From assembly GCA_002709385.1 (NCBI GenBank), contig PAQS01000040.1, forward strand, positions 91,066 through 155,065: a DNA stretch of 64,000 nt, given 5' to 3'. Origin of the DNA: Waddliaceae bacterium (lineage in GTDB: Bacteria; Chlamydiota; Chlamydiia; Chlamydiales; GCA-2709385). Below the pieces are notes generated by a model. That model saw nothing but the letters and a program-made list of their open reading frames with translations, ran no database searches and had not been told where the DNA came from. A program made the translations under genes and the position numbers. This document shows, piece after piece, positions 35,078 to 44,395 of the stretch. The first letter of the stretch is position 1; each line of letters begins with the position of its first letter.

Positions 35078-35104
35078 TGGTGTGCTGCTTTAGGCAGCAC
35101 ACCA
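35078..35104. terminator. Bidirectional terminator hairpin
   Basis: A perfect 11-bp stem (TGGTGTGCTGC at 35078-35088, GCAGCACACCA at 35094-35104) with a five-base loop lies between convergent genes. In the minus direction it is followed by AGCTTTTTC, giving a good T-run for the LRR gene; in the plus direction the tail is only moderately T-rich. Confidence 0.82.
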
Positions 35105-35113
35105 CAGTTATTT

Positions 35114-36604
35114 CTATCTTTGCAGTTTTTCATGCAAATAATCAGGAACTTTCTTTAGAAAATGTTTTCGTCGAATATACGTTAGTCCACACTCAGATAA
35201 TTTTAGTCTTTCTAAAGGCAAATAGTTGCAAAGAAATTTTTCTAGAGATTTAAAACCCTGTTTACTCAGTTCGCAATCATGCATTGTTAAAGCTCTCAAA
35301 GAAGGGGTAATCATTGATTTCGAATGTTCGTTATAGAAAGGCTTGAGAAATTCATTTGATACTCTCATAGAAGAAAAATTAAGCCTTGAAATTGTATTAA
35401 TGCGAAATAGTAACGTGGCTAATTTGGATGATGCTTTTTTTGAGAGAAAACAGTTTTTGAAAGTCAGTTTGTCCAAATTTTTAAGTTGTTTGAAAGCTAT
35501 AGCTAATACTGGCAAGTCGCTCGTGTGTATATCACAAGATTGAATAGTCAGTCGCTTAATCATATGAATTTTCTGTAAAAACTCTGTACTTTGTAAAGTT
35601 GATAAATCTAAACAGAGCAGAGATTTTGTCGCTTTGTTTTTTTCACTGTTATTTATCCACTTACAACCATGAAAACAAAGACGATGAATGATTCTCCCTT
35701 CTAAAAGTGCATCCAGAAGATTATCTGCAAGCTCTTCTGAGAATTCACAGTTTTCCAAAGTTAGAGCAGTATTTTTTGTAAGCTTCTTGATATTTGAGTG
35801 CTTAAGCATGGTCTTTTCAAGAAATAAGTGTTTTGTAGACTTAATGTGATCAGAAATTTCTATTTCTAAATCTGGAAGTAGATTGATTTTGCCTAGATGA
35901 GAGACAAGGTTTTTTAAAAAAGGAACTAAATCCGAATGTACAGTTAATTTTAGTTTTTTTAAGGGGCTGTTTTTATTGATACCATGAAAAATATAATCGC
36001 AGTATTCCTGTGAAAGTTCACTGATTTGAAGTGATACAGATGGTAAATAATTGAGCGCTGTTCGAAGTAAATCAGCTAAATTCTGATTCATGATGCATTG
36101 ATCAATGAAAAGGTGCTTGATGCTTTTTTTCTTAACTGCATCTGCTAATTCAGAACTATTCTTGGGCTCGTATAAGACATTTCTAAGTGTAAGCTTTTGG
36201 ATATCATGATTAAAGTTTAAAGCTAAAGCAATACGATCATCAGTGGAATATTCAATTTTACAGTTTTCTAGAGTGAGTTTTTTTAATCCAAGCCAATGAG
36301 TTAAACCATCTCCAGTAGTATCTACAGCATAATAGGATAAAAAATTTTGATTAATAATTGCTTCTGGGTGTTCAAGTTCATTACATGCCTGAAAAAATGC
36401 ATGTAGGCTATGTAGAGATACGTTTTCTCTTGGAGAAGGAAAAGGTCCTTTTTGAATGAGTTTTTTCCATTGTTCTGTTAAGTCCCATGTGCTGATATGA
36501 TTGCATTTATTCGAAAATAATAGTTTAGGGTCAATGGGAAGAATAGGTTGGAAAGCTGATGAATACTCAGCCTTTTCTAAGTTGTTTATTGAAGGGGCAT
36601 ACAT
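35114..36604 (-). CDS. Leucine-rich-repeat protein, ribonuclease-inhibitor-like (496 aa)
   Basis: From about residue 115 onward the chain is a series of irregular leucine-rich repeats of about 28-30 residues, with 'LKKLTLENC', 'IQKLTLRN', 'IKHLFIDQC', 'LDKLTFKNCFLS' and 'LRALTMHDCELS' as repeat cores. The repeated L..L.L..C pattern is the ribonuclease-inhibitor type common in eukaryotes and in intracellular-bacterial effectors. The first 110 residues have no repeats and no Sec signal peptide. An effector secreted by a type III system is a reasonable inference but is not shown. The ribosome site GAGGAG lies inside a perfect 9-bp hairpin just before the start codon. Confidence 0.8.
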   Translation of the reverse strand: MYAPSINNLEKAEYSSAFQPILPIDPKLLFSNKCNHISTWDLTEQWKKLIQKGPFPSPRENVSLHSLHAFFQACNELEHPEAIINQNFLSYYAVDTTGDGLTHWLGLKKLTLENCKIEYSTDDRIALALNFNHDIQKLTLRNVLYEPKNSSELADAVKKKSIKHLFIDQCIMNQNLADLLRTALNYLPSVSLQISELSQEYCDYIFHGINKNSPLKKLKLTVHSDLVPFLKNLVSHLGKINLLPDLEIEISDHIKSTKHLFLEKTMLKHSNIKKLTKNTALTLENCEFSEELADNLLDALLEGRIIHRLCFHGCKWINNSEKNKATKSLLCLDLSTLQSTEFLQKIHMIKRLTIQSCDIHTSDLPVLAIAFKQLKNLDKLTFKNCFLSKKASSKLATLLFRINTISRLNFSSMRVSNEFLKPFYNEHSKSMITPSLRALTMHDCELSKQGFKSLEKFLCNYLPLERLKLSECGLTYIRRKHFLKKVPDYLHEKLQR

Positions 36605-36609
36605 TGAAA

Positions 36610-36636
36610 GACTCCTCAGAGATTAGTTGAGGAGTC
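36610..36636 (-). promoter_or_regulatory. Hairpin enclosing the ribosome site of the LRR gene
   Basis: GACTCCTCA and TGAGGAGTC form a perfect 9-bp stem with a nine-base loop. On the minus strand the 3' arm contains GAGGAG, seven bases before the ATG at 36604. Folding would hide the ribosome site. The hairpin also lies 42 bases after the stop of the upstream rsmB-like gene, so it may instead be a weak terminator; the sequence after it (TTTCAATG) has only a short T-run. Confidence 0.55.
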
Positions 36637-36678
36637 CTTATGCGAGAAAAAATAATTAAAACGAAGAGAGATTTTGCT

Positions 36679-37938
36679 TTATGATGAACTTGTACGCTTA
36701 AGTGCTGTAGCAAAACCGCCGTCAAATCCATAATGATTCGGCAGTATCGTTAGTGATGAGTCAATGATCTCTAGACCAAGGTCAGCGCAAACTTCTTCTA
36801 CAAGATATTCATTTTCTTCTTTCAAAACACTACAAGTCATATACCAAATTTGGCCTTCTGGACTCAGTTTATTCATTGATTGCTCAATAAGTTTTTTTTG
36901 AGTTTCTACAAGATTTTCAATCGCTTTTTTTTCTAAGCGCCAACGGGCTTCTGGGCGCTTATTTAGTACACCTGAGTTGCTACAAGGAGCATCAATAAGG
37001 ATAAGGTCGAATAATTCTTCAGTTTCTAAATTAAGCCCATCTTTTTGTAGTAACTCAACAGAAAGATCATATTTACGAATGTTTTCTTCTAGCTTAATGC
37101 TACGTTTTGGACAAGGCTCATTTGCCCAAACTTGAGCTTCTGGATAGTGATCGCATAAAAGTAGTGTTTTGCCCCCTGGAGCGGCACAAAGATCTAAAAC
37201 TTTCTTGGGAGACGATGAGAAACGTGTGAGATAAGCAAAAAGCTGAATAGGAGTGCTATTTTGAATATAAAGCGCAGGATTTTTTGCTAACTCATAAGTT
37301 TTTAAATCATTAGAGATAAAGTAAGTTGTGAAAGGCTCATAAATAATAGGCTCTTCATTTTCTAAAAAAGAAGGAATAGAACAATGAGGGCGAACTCGTA
37401 CAGAAGGCGAGAAGTTCTGATTTCCCAATTCTAAAATTTGCTCAGCAGTATCGAAACCATAATCATCAAGAAGAGCATGAACAAAATAATCAGAATAAGA
37501 GTAACGGATAGCATACGCTTCAGCTGTATCTCCTTCAGGGAGATTAAAGGTGCTTTCGCCAATTTGACGGAGAAGGAAGTTTAATAAAGCATGTCTCGCA
37601 GCATTAAGGTGGCGTTTAACTAAGACCATTGTCTCTTGCCCAATAGCATATAAAGGAACTTTGTCCATGAAGAAATATTGGTATAAAGCCATATGCATCA
37701 AAGTACGCTCTTTGCGTTTGAGCTTGAAAGGAGACTTACTGGGAATTTGTCCTAATAAATGATCTAAAGCTCTCTCTTGGCGCACAACCCCATAAGCTAA
37801 CTCACGAGCAAAACGACGATCCGCATCTATTGCAGTAGACGCCCAAGGCTCTAATAAATCAGATAAATAACCTTCATCTTTAGCATAAGCTCTTAAAGCA
37901 AGATAAACAGCTTCTCGGACAGAAAGATTTTTATTCAA
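36679..37938 (-). CDS. rsmB: 16S rRNA m5C methyltransferase, RsmB/Sun family
   Basis: A 419-residue SAM-dependent RNA cytosine-5 methyltransferase. The N-terminal third is the NusB-like RNA-binding domain (VREAVYLALRAYAKDEGYL...RELAYGVVRQERALDHLL), typical of RsmB. The catalytic part has the SAM motif LDLCAAPGGKTLLL, the proline-cysteine motif IDAPCSNSGVLNKRPEARW and the catalytic-cysteine motif MTCSVLKEENE. The start is TTG at 37938 with a weak ribosome site; the first conserved residues begin right after it, so a later start is unlikely. Confidence 0.88.
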   Translation of the reverse strand: MNKNLSVREAVYLALRAYAKDEGYLSDLLEPWASTAIDADRRFARELAYGVVRQERALDHLLGQIPSKSPFKLKRKERTLMHMALYQYFFMDKVPLYAIGQETMVLVKRHLNAARHALLNFLLRQIGESTFNLPEGDTAEAYAIRYSYSDYFVHALLDDYGFDTAEQILELGNQNFSPSVRVRPHCSIPSFLENEEPIIYEPFTTYFISNDLKTYELAKNPALYIQNSTPIQLFAYLTRFSSSPKKVLDLCAAPGGKTLLLCDHYPEAQVWANEPCPKRSIKLEENIRKYDLSVELLQKDGLNLETEELFDLILIDAPCSNSGVLNKRPEARWRLEKKAIENLVETQKKLIEQSMNKLSPEGQIWYMTCSVLKEENEYLVEEVCADLGLEIIDSSLTILPNHYGFDGGFATALKRTSSS

Positions 37939-38073
37939 AGCACACCAACGAATGTTTTGTTTATAGTTTAGTTTGTTTATTATATTTAACTAGATATTAT
38001 TATTCTCCTAATAAAATATTAATTATTAAAATAGTAAAATATTTGTATCACATTAGATATAAGGTGGAGTGGT

Positions 38074-39294
38074 ATGAATTCTTCAGGGCAGAGCAGCAGC
38101 AGTGGATCTGTTGTTGGAGCGATGCTTGTCGCTTGTTTAGGGCACTTTGTAACAGACTTTTTTTTGGGAATTTGGCCAATTTTTAAAACAATGGCTGGGA
38201 TTGATTTACGCGTAGCTGGAATCATTGCAGCAGTATGCGTGGTTTTTGGTGAAGGATCCCAGTTATTTTTTGGTTCTTTGAGTGATCGTGGTTATGGCAA
38301 GCGGGTATTTATCTTTAGTATGCTCATGATCGGTGCCGGTGCTTTATTTTCTAGCACTTTGAGCTATGGGGCGATTGTTGGACTTTATTTAATTATGGCT
38401 GTTGGTTCAGGAGCTTTTCACCCTACCGGAGCATCTTTAGCCAGTCGAGTAGCGGGTGATCGCAAAGGACTTTTCCTCTCCACATTTTCAGCAATTGGAT
38501 ATTTGGGGTTAGCGAGTAGCCAGTTAGTTTACGTCTCTACTTTACATTATTTTAATGGCAGTACAGTTGTCCTTATGCTTTTGCCACTAATTGTCGGTTT
38601 AGTTGTTTTGTTCTTTTATCGTTTTCCAGAAGTAACCAAGAAAAAAACCTCTTCTCATGGTTTTTCTGAAATACGTGAGTTATTTTCTCACCCTCAATTG
38701 TCACTACTCTATCTTGCTCTAGTTTGTAATCAAATTGTGTTTTGGGCGATGGTCTTTATCCTACCTGATTTATTGCTTGCGAAAGGTTACCCTATGGGGT
38801 TGGCGTTAGGAGGTGGACACCTTGCATTGATCGGTGGTGGAGCACTTATGATGATACCAAGTGGGTATTTAGCTGACATTTTTGGAGAGCGTCGGATTAT
38901 GTCTGTTGCTGCTTCCATAAGTGTTGTTCTCTTATACGCTTTATTATTTCTTCCTGTTCTTTCTCCTGTGAAGGTTTTTATTTTACTTCTGTGTTTAGGG
39001 GGCGGTATTAGCGTTCTTTTACCTGTTGGTGTAGCTATGGGAACACGTATTCTTCCTGAGCAACCTGGTTTAGTAAGTGCTTTTCTTATGGGTGGAGTAT
39101 GGATCGTTTCAGAAGGAGTAGGGCCTATGACAGCAGGAATTCTAAGTTCGATGTTTACTGATGGCGGTCCAGTAAAAGTATTAGCCATCATGGGAATTTG
39201 CTGTTTAATCTCTTTATATTGTATTCGACGTCTTGGGTATTTGAATTCTAATGTTGGTCCATCAGAATTTGAATCAGTAGCCGTTGGAGGTTAG
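38074..39294 (+). CDS. MFS transporter, fosmidomycin-resistance (Fsr)-like
   Basis: A 406-residue carrier with about twelve membrane helices. LACLGHFVTDFFLGIWPIF in helix 1 and GSGAFHPTGASLASRVAGDRKG in the helix 4-5 region match the Fsr branch of the major facilitator superfamily; FGSLSDRGYGKR is the usual MFS loop 2-3 motif. Fsr proteins export fosmidomycin in E. coli, but many relatives carry other small molecules, so the substrate is open. AAGGTGGAG gives a strong ribosome site. It is transcribed divergently from the rsmB-like gene. Confidence 0.87.
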   Translation: MNSSGQSSSSGSVVGAMLVACLGHFVTDFFLGIWPIFKTMAGIDLRVAGIIAAVCVVFGEGSQLFFGSLSDRGYGKRVFIFSMLMIGAGALFSSTLSYGAIVGLYLIMAVGSGAFHPTGASLASRVAGDRKGLFLSTFSAIGYLGLASSQLVYVSTLHYFNGSTVVLMLLPLIVGLVVLFFYRFPEVTKKKTSSHGFSEIRELFSHPQLSLLYLALVCNQIVFWAMVFILPDLLLAKGYPMGLALGGGHLALIGGGALMMIPSGYLADIFGERRIMSVAASISVVLLYALLFLPVLSPVKVFILLLCLGGGISVLLPVGVAMGTRILPEQPGLVSAFLMGGVWIVSEGVGPMTAGILSSMFTDGGPVKVLAIMGICCLISLYCIRRLGYLNSNVGPSEFESVAVGG

Positions 39295-39310
39295 ACTAAA
39301 GGTTTTGCAT

Positions 39311-39429
39311 AAAAAAACTCCAAGTCCTTGTTAGAAAGAGTCTGCGACGATAAAATAGAATGTCAATGACTCAATTTCATATATTGGGTTTATAGATGAG
39401 TTTTTCTCTCGCTACATCGGAGTTTTTTT
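39311..39429 (+). promoter_or_regulatory. Long-range inverted repeat covering the ribosome site of the YwqK-repeat gene
   Basis: AAAAAAACTCC (39311-39321) and GGAGTTTTTTT (39419-39429) are perfect 11-base complements. The right arm includes the ribosome site GGAG and ends exactly at the ATG (39430). If the transcript starts before 39311, the two arms could pair across about 97 bases and hide the site. The arms are low-complexity, so chance is possible. Confidence 0.35.
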
Positions 39430-42006
39430 ATGCGTGGGCGTTGGCTATTCTGCTTTTTACTTCCATTTTTAACTTTTCTTTCCCATTCCTTGTTGGCTGA
39501 AGCTGATACAGCAATTTTTGCAAAAATGCGGAAGCCTAATTGGACTCATAAAGTCGTATCAACACACCCAAGCGGGAATCCTAAGGTTCTTATTTTTCTT
39601 GAGCCAAAATCAGATGGGATTTCAGTTCCAGTGAAAGAAATTCAATATTATCCAAACGGAGCAATTGAAACAGAAACAGATCTTTTATTGTTAGAGAGTG
39701 GTGAAACGGTTTCTCATGGACCTCAAATGTCTTGGTATGAATCCGGAGAAAAAAAAGAGGGAGCCTTATACAAAAAAGGAAAGCTAAGTGGTACGCAAGC
39801 TTCTTTTTATCGAAGCGGTAAGTTGAAAAAAACACAGGTCTTTGAAAATGGATTGGCACAAGGTCAGTTACGTGTATTTAGTGAAGATGGAGAAACTCTT
39901 GAAGAAGCGTTTTATGTTGATGGGAAGTTAGAAGGCGACCATTTACATTTCTACAACGGAGGAAAAAGAGCAGCTCTACAACATTATAAAGAAGGAGTCC
40001 TTCAAGGAGCTTCTTATGAATGGTATGAAAGCGGAGCTCTTAAAGTCGTTTCTCATTACAAAAATGGTTTACTTCATGGGAGCGAAAGTGAGCCAGCTTG
40101 GACAGCATATTACGAAGACCGTACGATTTCAGAAATAAAAGACTTTCGTGAAGGACGCCCTTTTGGAAAGCATTACCAGTACCATAAAAATGGTAGAGAA
40201 AGCTATCGAGTCGCCTATGTAAATGGAGTGAAAGACGGAAAAGAGCTCGCTTTTTTTGAATCGGGAGAGGTCGCTGCAGAAGGAACATACCGTCAAGGCG
40301 TTCCTACAGGCAGGCATTATCGATTACATGAGCAAAAAAAATTGGCTTATGAAGCTGTTTTTGATTCAAAAGGAAAATTAACTAAAGTAGCGAGAACATT
40401 TTTTCCTAACGGAAAAGTTGAATCTGAATACATGCTTTTAAAGCAAAAATATCATGGAACATTCAAAGAGTGGGATGAGTCTGGCAATCTAGTATGTGTG
40501 CAGAACTATAATCATGGGCAACTAGATGGTATACAGAAAAATTATTGGCCAAATGGACAAATTGCTTTTGAAGCAGAATATAAAGATGGCGAACCCTACG
40601 GCCTACACAAAGGATGGTATCCAAACGGTACGCAAAAATTTGAAATAAATCTTGTGAAGGGAATTTTTCAGGGAGCTACAAAATCCTGGTATGAAGACGG
40701 GCAGCCTGAAAAAGAAGAATGGTTTTCTGAAGGAGAACTAGATGGAACACGACGTATTTGGTTTCCTAATGGCCAGTTGAAGCTAATTGAAGAGCGTAAA
40801 AATGCTCGTATGCATGGTCATCAAAAGGAATACAATGAGTCAGGAGACCTACTTGCTGAGGCACAGTTTGATGATGGAAAAGCTGTAGGTACACATCAAA
40901 CTTGGTTTAATCCAGAACAAATTCAGCATATCGTCCATTTTGTAGACGGAAAGCAAGAAGGCAAATTAGAAGAGTTTTATAAGAATGGTCAAGCTAAGCT
41001 TGTTGAAGAATATGTTGATGGAAAGTTACATGGAAAGCGCCAAAGTTGGTATGCAAATGGTTCTATCTGCGAACAGCAAGAATTTATAAATGGTCAGCCT
41101 ACAGGTGTTGCGACAACATATTATGAAGGGATCTCATCAGCAAAAAATGGAACAGTTAAAAGCGTTGTCACTTATGTAGATAGTAAATTTGAAGGAATCC
41201 AACGTTCATTCTATCCAGACGGTTCTCCACAATCAGAAATCGGATATCATGAAGGAGTACTGCATGGTACAAAAATCCTTTGGGATGATGACGGTAAGAC
41301 AATGGAAGAAACAGAGTATGTATCTGGAGTTTTAGAAGGTAGGGCGTTTCAACGTCATCCAAATGGTACAGAAGTTGTTTACCACTATAAAAATAACCAA
41401 CTACATGGCCTACATGAAGTATATTTTGCTCCTAATGACGGTTACGGAAAAGTAAAGCGTCTTGAAGCACATTATGTAAATGGGTTGCTCGAGGGAGAAG
41501 TGGTCGAGTACCACGAAAATGGAAATAAGGGAACAAGTTCTTTTTTCAAAAATGGGAAAAAAGAAGGTATTCAATCTGTATATAACCCTGATGGAAAGCT
41601 TTTTGTTACAGCAGAGTTTGTAAATGGAGTGGGGCAGGGAACAGTGACTCAATACTATCCCGATGGCACTATTTATAAGCAAATGCATTACGAAAATGAT
41701 AGCAAAGAAGGTGAAGAACTCACTTATTATCCAAAAGGACAAATTGCCGCACGTCGCACCTATCACAATGATGAGTTAAACGGTCTAGCCAAAGAATGGA
41801 GCCAAAATGGAGTGCTCATTTTTGAAGCGGAATATAGTGGCGGTAAAAAATCAGGACGATTTGCCAAGTATCATAATAATGGAAAGCCTAGGTTAATCCA
41901 GCATTACCAAAATGATGTTCTTCATGGCATAAAACAGAATTATGATGAGTCAGGGACTCTGATATCAGAACAGTGTTATCAAGATGGAGAAAAGGTAAAA
42001 GCTTAA
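39430..42006 (+). CDS. Secreted YwqK/MORN-like repeat protein (858 aa)
   Basis: A Sec signal peptide (MRGRWLFCFLLPFLTFLSHSLLA, cleavage near residue 23) is followed by about thirty tandem units of roughly 22-24 residues with the pattern 'G....W(Y/F)..G.......Y..G...G', for example GPQMSWYESGEKKEG and GLHKGWYPNGTQKFE. This is the MORN-variant repeat annotated as 'YwqK family antitoxin' in databases, although no toxin partner is visible and the name is not evidence of such a role. The repeats form beta-hairpins and build an extended solenoid, probably at the cell surface or in the periplasm. The stop overlaps the start of the next gene (TAATG). A relative lies at 62658-64000 on the other strand. 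Confidence 0.88.
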   Translation: MRGRWLFCFLLPFLTFLSHSLLAEADTAIFAKMRKPNWTHKVVSTHPSGNPKVLIFLEPKSDGISVPVKEIQYYPNGAIETETDLLLLESGETVSHGPQMSWYESGEKKEGALYKKGKLSGTQASFYRSGKLKKTQVFENGLAQGQLRVFSEDGETLEEAFYVDGKLEGDHLHFYNGGKRAALQHYKEGVLQGASYEWYESGALKVVSHYKNGLLHGSESEPAWTAYYEDRTISEIKDFREGRPFGKHYQYHKNGRESYRVAYVNGVKDGKELAFFESGEVAAEGTYRQGVPTGRHYRLHEQKKLAYEAVFDSKGKLTKVARTFFPNGKVESEYMLLKQKYHGTFKEWDESGNLVCVQNYNHGQLDGIQKNYWPNGQIAFEAEYKDGEPYGLHKGWYPNGTQKFEINLVKGIFQGATKSWYEDGQPEKEEWFSEGELDGTRRIWFPNGQLKLIEERKNARMHGHQKEYNESGDLLAEAQFDDGKAVGTHQTWFNPEQIQHIVHFVDGKQEGKLEEFYKNGQAKLVEEYVDGKLHGKRQSWYANGSICEQQEFINGQPTGVATTYYEGISSAKNGTVKSVVTYVDSKFEGIQRSFYPDGSPQSEIGYHEGVLHGTKILWDDDGKTMEETEYVSGVLEGRAFQRHPNGTEVVYHYKNNQLHGLHEVYFAPNDGYGKVKRLEAHYVNGLLEGEVVEYHENGNKGTSSFFKNGKKEGIQSVYNPDGKLFVTAEFVNGVGQGTVTQYYPDGTIYKQMHYENDSKEGEELTYYPKGQIAARRTYHNDELNGLAKEWSQNGVLIFEAEYSGGKKSGRFAKYHNNGKPRLIQHYQNDVLHGIKQNYDESGTLISEQCYQDGEKVKA

Positions 42007-42347
42007 TGAATTGTTGGTACTGTAAGAAGGAACTGCAGGATATACCTAAAAAAATTCCATTTAAAGCCACGTGTGACTACTGTGCAGCGTGGCTGCACTG
42101 CTGCAAGAATTGTCGTTACTACTCCCCAGGTAGACACAATGATTGCTTAATTCCCGACACAGATTATGTGGGAGATCGAGAAAGATCCAATTTTTGTGAT
42201 TCATTTGAAGTAAATAAACAAAATACACCCGATGATGGTCCTTCTAAAAGTGATGTTGAGAAACGTTTATTTGGTTCTGATGATGAAGAAAAAAAACCAG
42301 ATGATGAAGACCCTAAAGAGCGTTTAAGGCGTCTTCTAGGTGAATAA
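42006..42347 (+). CDS. Small Cys-rich zinc-binding-like protein (113 aa)
   Basis: The N-terminal half has paired cysteines: NCWYCKKE, ATCDYCAAW, HCCKNCRYY and two later Cys, which suggests one or two zinc-ribbon folds. The C-terminal half (about 65-113) is very acidic and probably disordered. Translation starts in the TAATG overlap with the repeat-protein stop; an earlier start inside that gene would add only unrelated residues. Function unknown. The next gene carries a zinc-binding SEC-C motif, so both may be related to zinc-dependent protein contacts. Confidence 0.75.
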   Translation: MNCWYCKKELQDIPKKIPFKATCDYCAAWLHCCKNCRYYSPGRHNDCLIPDTDYVGDRERSNFCDSFEVNKQNTPDDGPSKSDVEKRLFGSDDEEKKPDDEDPKERLRRLLGE

Positions 42348-42357
42348 AGGTAATACC

Positions 42358-43845
42358 GTGACTGATGTAGTTTTAAGTTCAATAGATGCATTAGAAGAAG
42401 ATCTTCAAGAATTATTATTAGGACACTCTATTCCTTCTGAAGATGAAAAGGAAAATATCCTTTCGCAGTGGAATGAGATTGCTCCAATCCTATACGATAT
42501 CATTACTCATTCTATTAAAAACAATGAAGCACCTTTAGAAGAGAAGTTTTTCTTTCCCATTGAACGAGCTTTTTTTTGGCTTGCTTTAGCAAAAGATAAA
42601 GAGCTTTTTCCATTTATTATAAGCAGCTTTGCTGCAAGTTCTCATTTAATAGATCGAAACTTTCTTATTCAACTTGCAGTCTATTTCTTAGAAGAATTTT
42701 TGCCGGATTTTATCTCCACGGTGAAAAATTCAGAAAAAAATTTAGAGCTTAGAACTGCTTGTCTCGATGTCTTAGTAGGGTTTTGTGCTAGAGAGCTTTT
42801 TGGAAAAAAAGAACTTCTAGAAATATTACGCGAAGAACTTACAAAAGAACTTACTTTTTCAGATGAGTCTGTCGATTGGAATACAGACCTTGTCTCAGCA
42901 GCAGTAAATATTGGCCCAAAACCTCTTCAAGAAGAAATTATCAATTTGTACGGATACGGTGTTATTCGTAATCAGCTCATCAATATTGAAGATGTAAAAG
43001 CTCTTGTTCGGAAAGACCAAGATGATATTTTTTCTAAACTACAAGAAATATGGGGTGATATTGATTTGCTTCAAATCTGGAAAACCTCATTTATTGAAGA
43101 TTCAGAAGAAAGCGAAGAAGAAGTAGAAGATAAAGATCTAAACATACAAAGAATTCTTGATCTTGCGAAAAAAAATCGAGTCTTTCCAGCATTAATTACA
43201 CGAAATGATTCTTGCCCATGTAAAAGTGGTCGAAAATATAAACACTGCTGCTTAGAGCTGTTCAATGGCATAGTAGACTTGAAAAAAATCAATCAGAAAA
43301 CAGACTGGCTTACAGATGTAGATCACAAAGAATTTGCTCAAGAATTAGAAAAATTGATTCAAGAACTCGCAGAGAAACCCGAAGAGGTTTTGAAAACTGT
43401 TGAGCAAATGCTCAAAAAAGAGCCTAAAGAACCTAGACTTCATGCTATCCGTTTTTTTGCACTCAGTGAATTGGGAAACATGAAAGAAGCAACAGAAAAT
43501 CTAATTAAGTCATTTAAGAAATTTCCTTCTCAAGCTCTTTTTCGAAACTCTTATGCTACATTTTTCGTACTGAGAGGAGAATATGACAATGCAGAGCAGA
43601 TATATAGCTCGGAAGAACGCTTTGACTTATGTTTCTCCAATACGAATAAATTATATAGAGAAGACGCGTTTTATTTTCATAGTAACTGGGTATCTATCCA
43701 TCTTGGTCACGGACGTCTAGAGCGGGCAGCACTGCATTTAGGAGCAGCAAAAAAGTTAGCCCCAAGTGAAGAGGCATACCTAAGCCTGGCACAAGAAGCT
43801 ACATTATTAAATATACGCATTACAGAAAATGCTTATATCTCATGA
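42358..43845 (+). CDS. DUF1186 / SEC-C motif protein
   Basis: The N-terminal 235 residues resemble the DUF1186 family, described from Chlamydia and cyanobacteria (DALEEDLQELLLGHSIPSEDEKENIL, then helical repeats). At about residues 280-300 there is a SEC-C zinc motif, RNDSCPCKSGRKYKHCCLE, the same as at the end of SecA. The C-terminal 170 residues look like tetratricopeptide helices (RLHAIRFFALSELGNMKEA). GTG 42358 is taken as the start because AAAGG lies seven bases upstream; a GTG at 42340 is also open. The last 13 bases overlap coaD, which runs the other way. Role unknown. Confidence 0.78.
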   Translation: MTDVVLSSIDALEEDLQELLLGHSIPSEDEKENILSQWNEIAPILYDIITHSIKNNEAPLEEKFFFPIERAFFWLALAKDKELFPFIISSFAASSHLIDRNFLIQLAVYFLEEFLPDFISTVKNSEKNLELRTACLDVLVGFCARELFGKKELLEILREELTKELTFSDESVDWNTDLVSAAVNIGPKPLQEEIINLYGYGVIRNQLINIEDVKALVRKDQDDIFSKLQEIWGDIDLLQIWKTSFIEDSEESEEEVEDKDLNIQRILDLAKKNRVFPALITRNDSCPCKSGRKYKHCCLELFNGIVDLKKINQKTDWLTDVDHKEFAQELEKLIQELAEKPEEVLKTVEQMLKKEPKEPRLHAIRFFALSELGNMKEATENLIKSFKKFPSQALFRNSYATFFVLRGEYDNAEQIYSSEERFDLCFSNTNKLYREDAFYFHSNWVSIHLGHGRLERAALHLGAAKKLAPSEEAYLSLAQEATLLNIRITENAYIS

Positions 43846-44348
43846 TGAGCTTTGATTTCTTTTGCGTAACGTTCTGCTAGACGATTGAACACTTTATCTT
43901 CGATCTCTGGCGGAACAAAATCAGTCAATCTTCTACCGTGGCTTGCAATATCACGAATCAAAGTAGAGCTGAGATAAGAATAGCGCTCGTCAGCCATTAA
44001 AAACATTGTTTCAAGGCCACTCATTTTTCGATTAGCTAAAGCCATACGAAATTCGTACTCAAAATCAGAAAATGCACGCAATCCACGCAAAATAACATGG
44101 ATATTATGTTTTTGAGCAAAGTCAATCACCAAACCAGAAAAACTTAAAACTTCTACATTAGCTAAGTCTTTGGTCATAGTACGAAGTAATTCGAGTTTTT
44201 CTTCAGGAAAAAACAAAGAGTTTTTTTTGCTTCGATTTACAGCAATGCCTACATAAAGTTTGTCACAGACTGTTGAAGCTCGCTTAATGATGTCTAAATG
44301 GCCGAGAGATGGGGGATCAAATGTACCAGGAAATAACGCATTGTGCAT
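43833..44348 (-). CDS. coaD: Phosphopantetheine adenylyltransferase
   Basis: CoaD joins ATP and 4'-phosphopantetheine to give dephospho-CoA. The 171-residue enzyme has the nucleotidyltransferase loop FPGTFDPPSLGHLDII (GH of the HxGH motif) and the C-terminal SSTLIRDIASHG motif, both diagnostic. The length is normal. It follows rsmD in the same direction, a pairing common across bacteria. Only the last 13 bases overlap the neighbouring convergent gene. Confidence 0.95.
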   Translation of the reverse strand: MHNALFPGTFDPPSLGHLDIIKRASTVCDKLYVGIAVNRSKKNSLFFPEEKLELLRTMTKDLANVEVLSFSGLVIDFAQKHNIHVILRGLRAFSDFEYEFRMALANRKMSGLETMFLMADERYSYLSSTLIRDIASHGRRLTDFVPPEIEDKVFNRLAERYAKEIKAHHEI

Positions 44349-44395
44349 AGATCTAATCCTTGCTTTCTAGGAACTCAGAAAAAAGTTTAACAAAA

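Noticed and set aside
39430..42347. Toxin-antitoxin module suggested by the YwqK name and a small downstream gene
   Set aside because: The repeat protein is secreted and 858 residues long; the small gene is a Cys-rich protein without any toxin motif.
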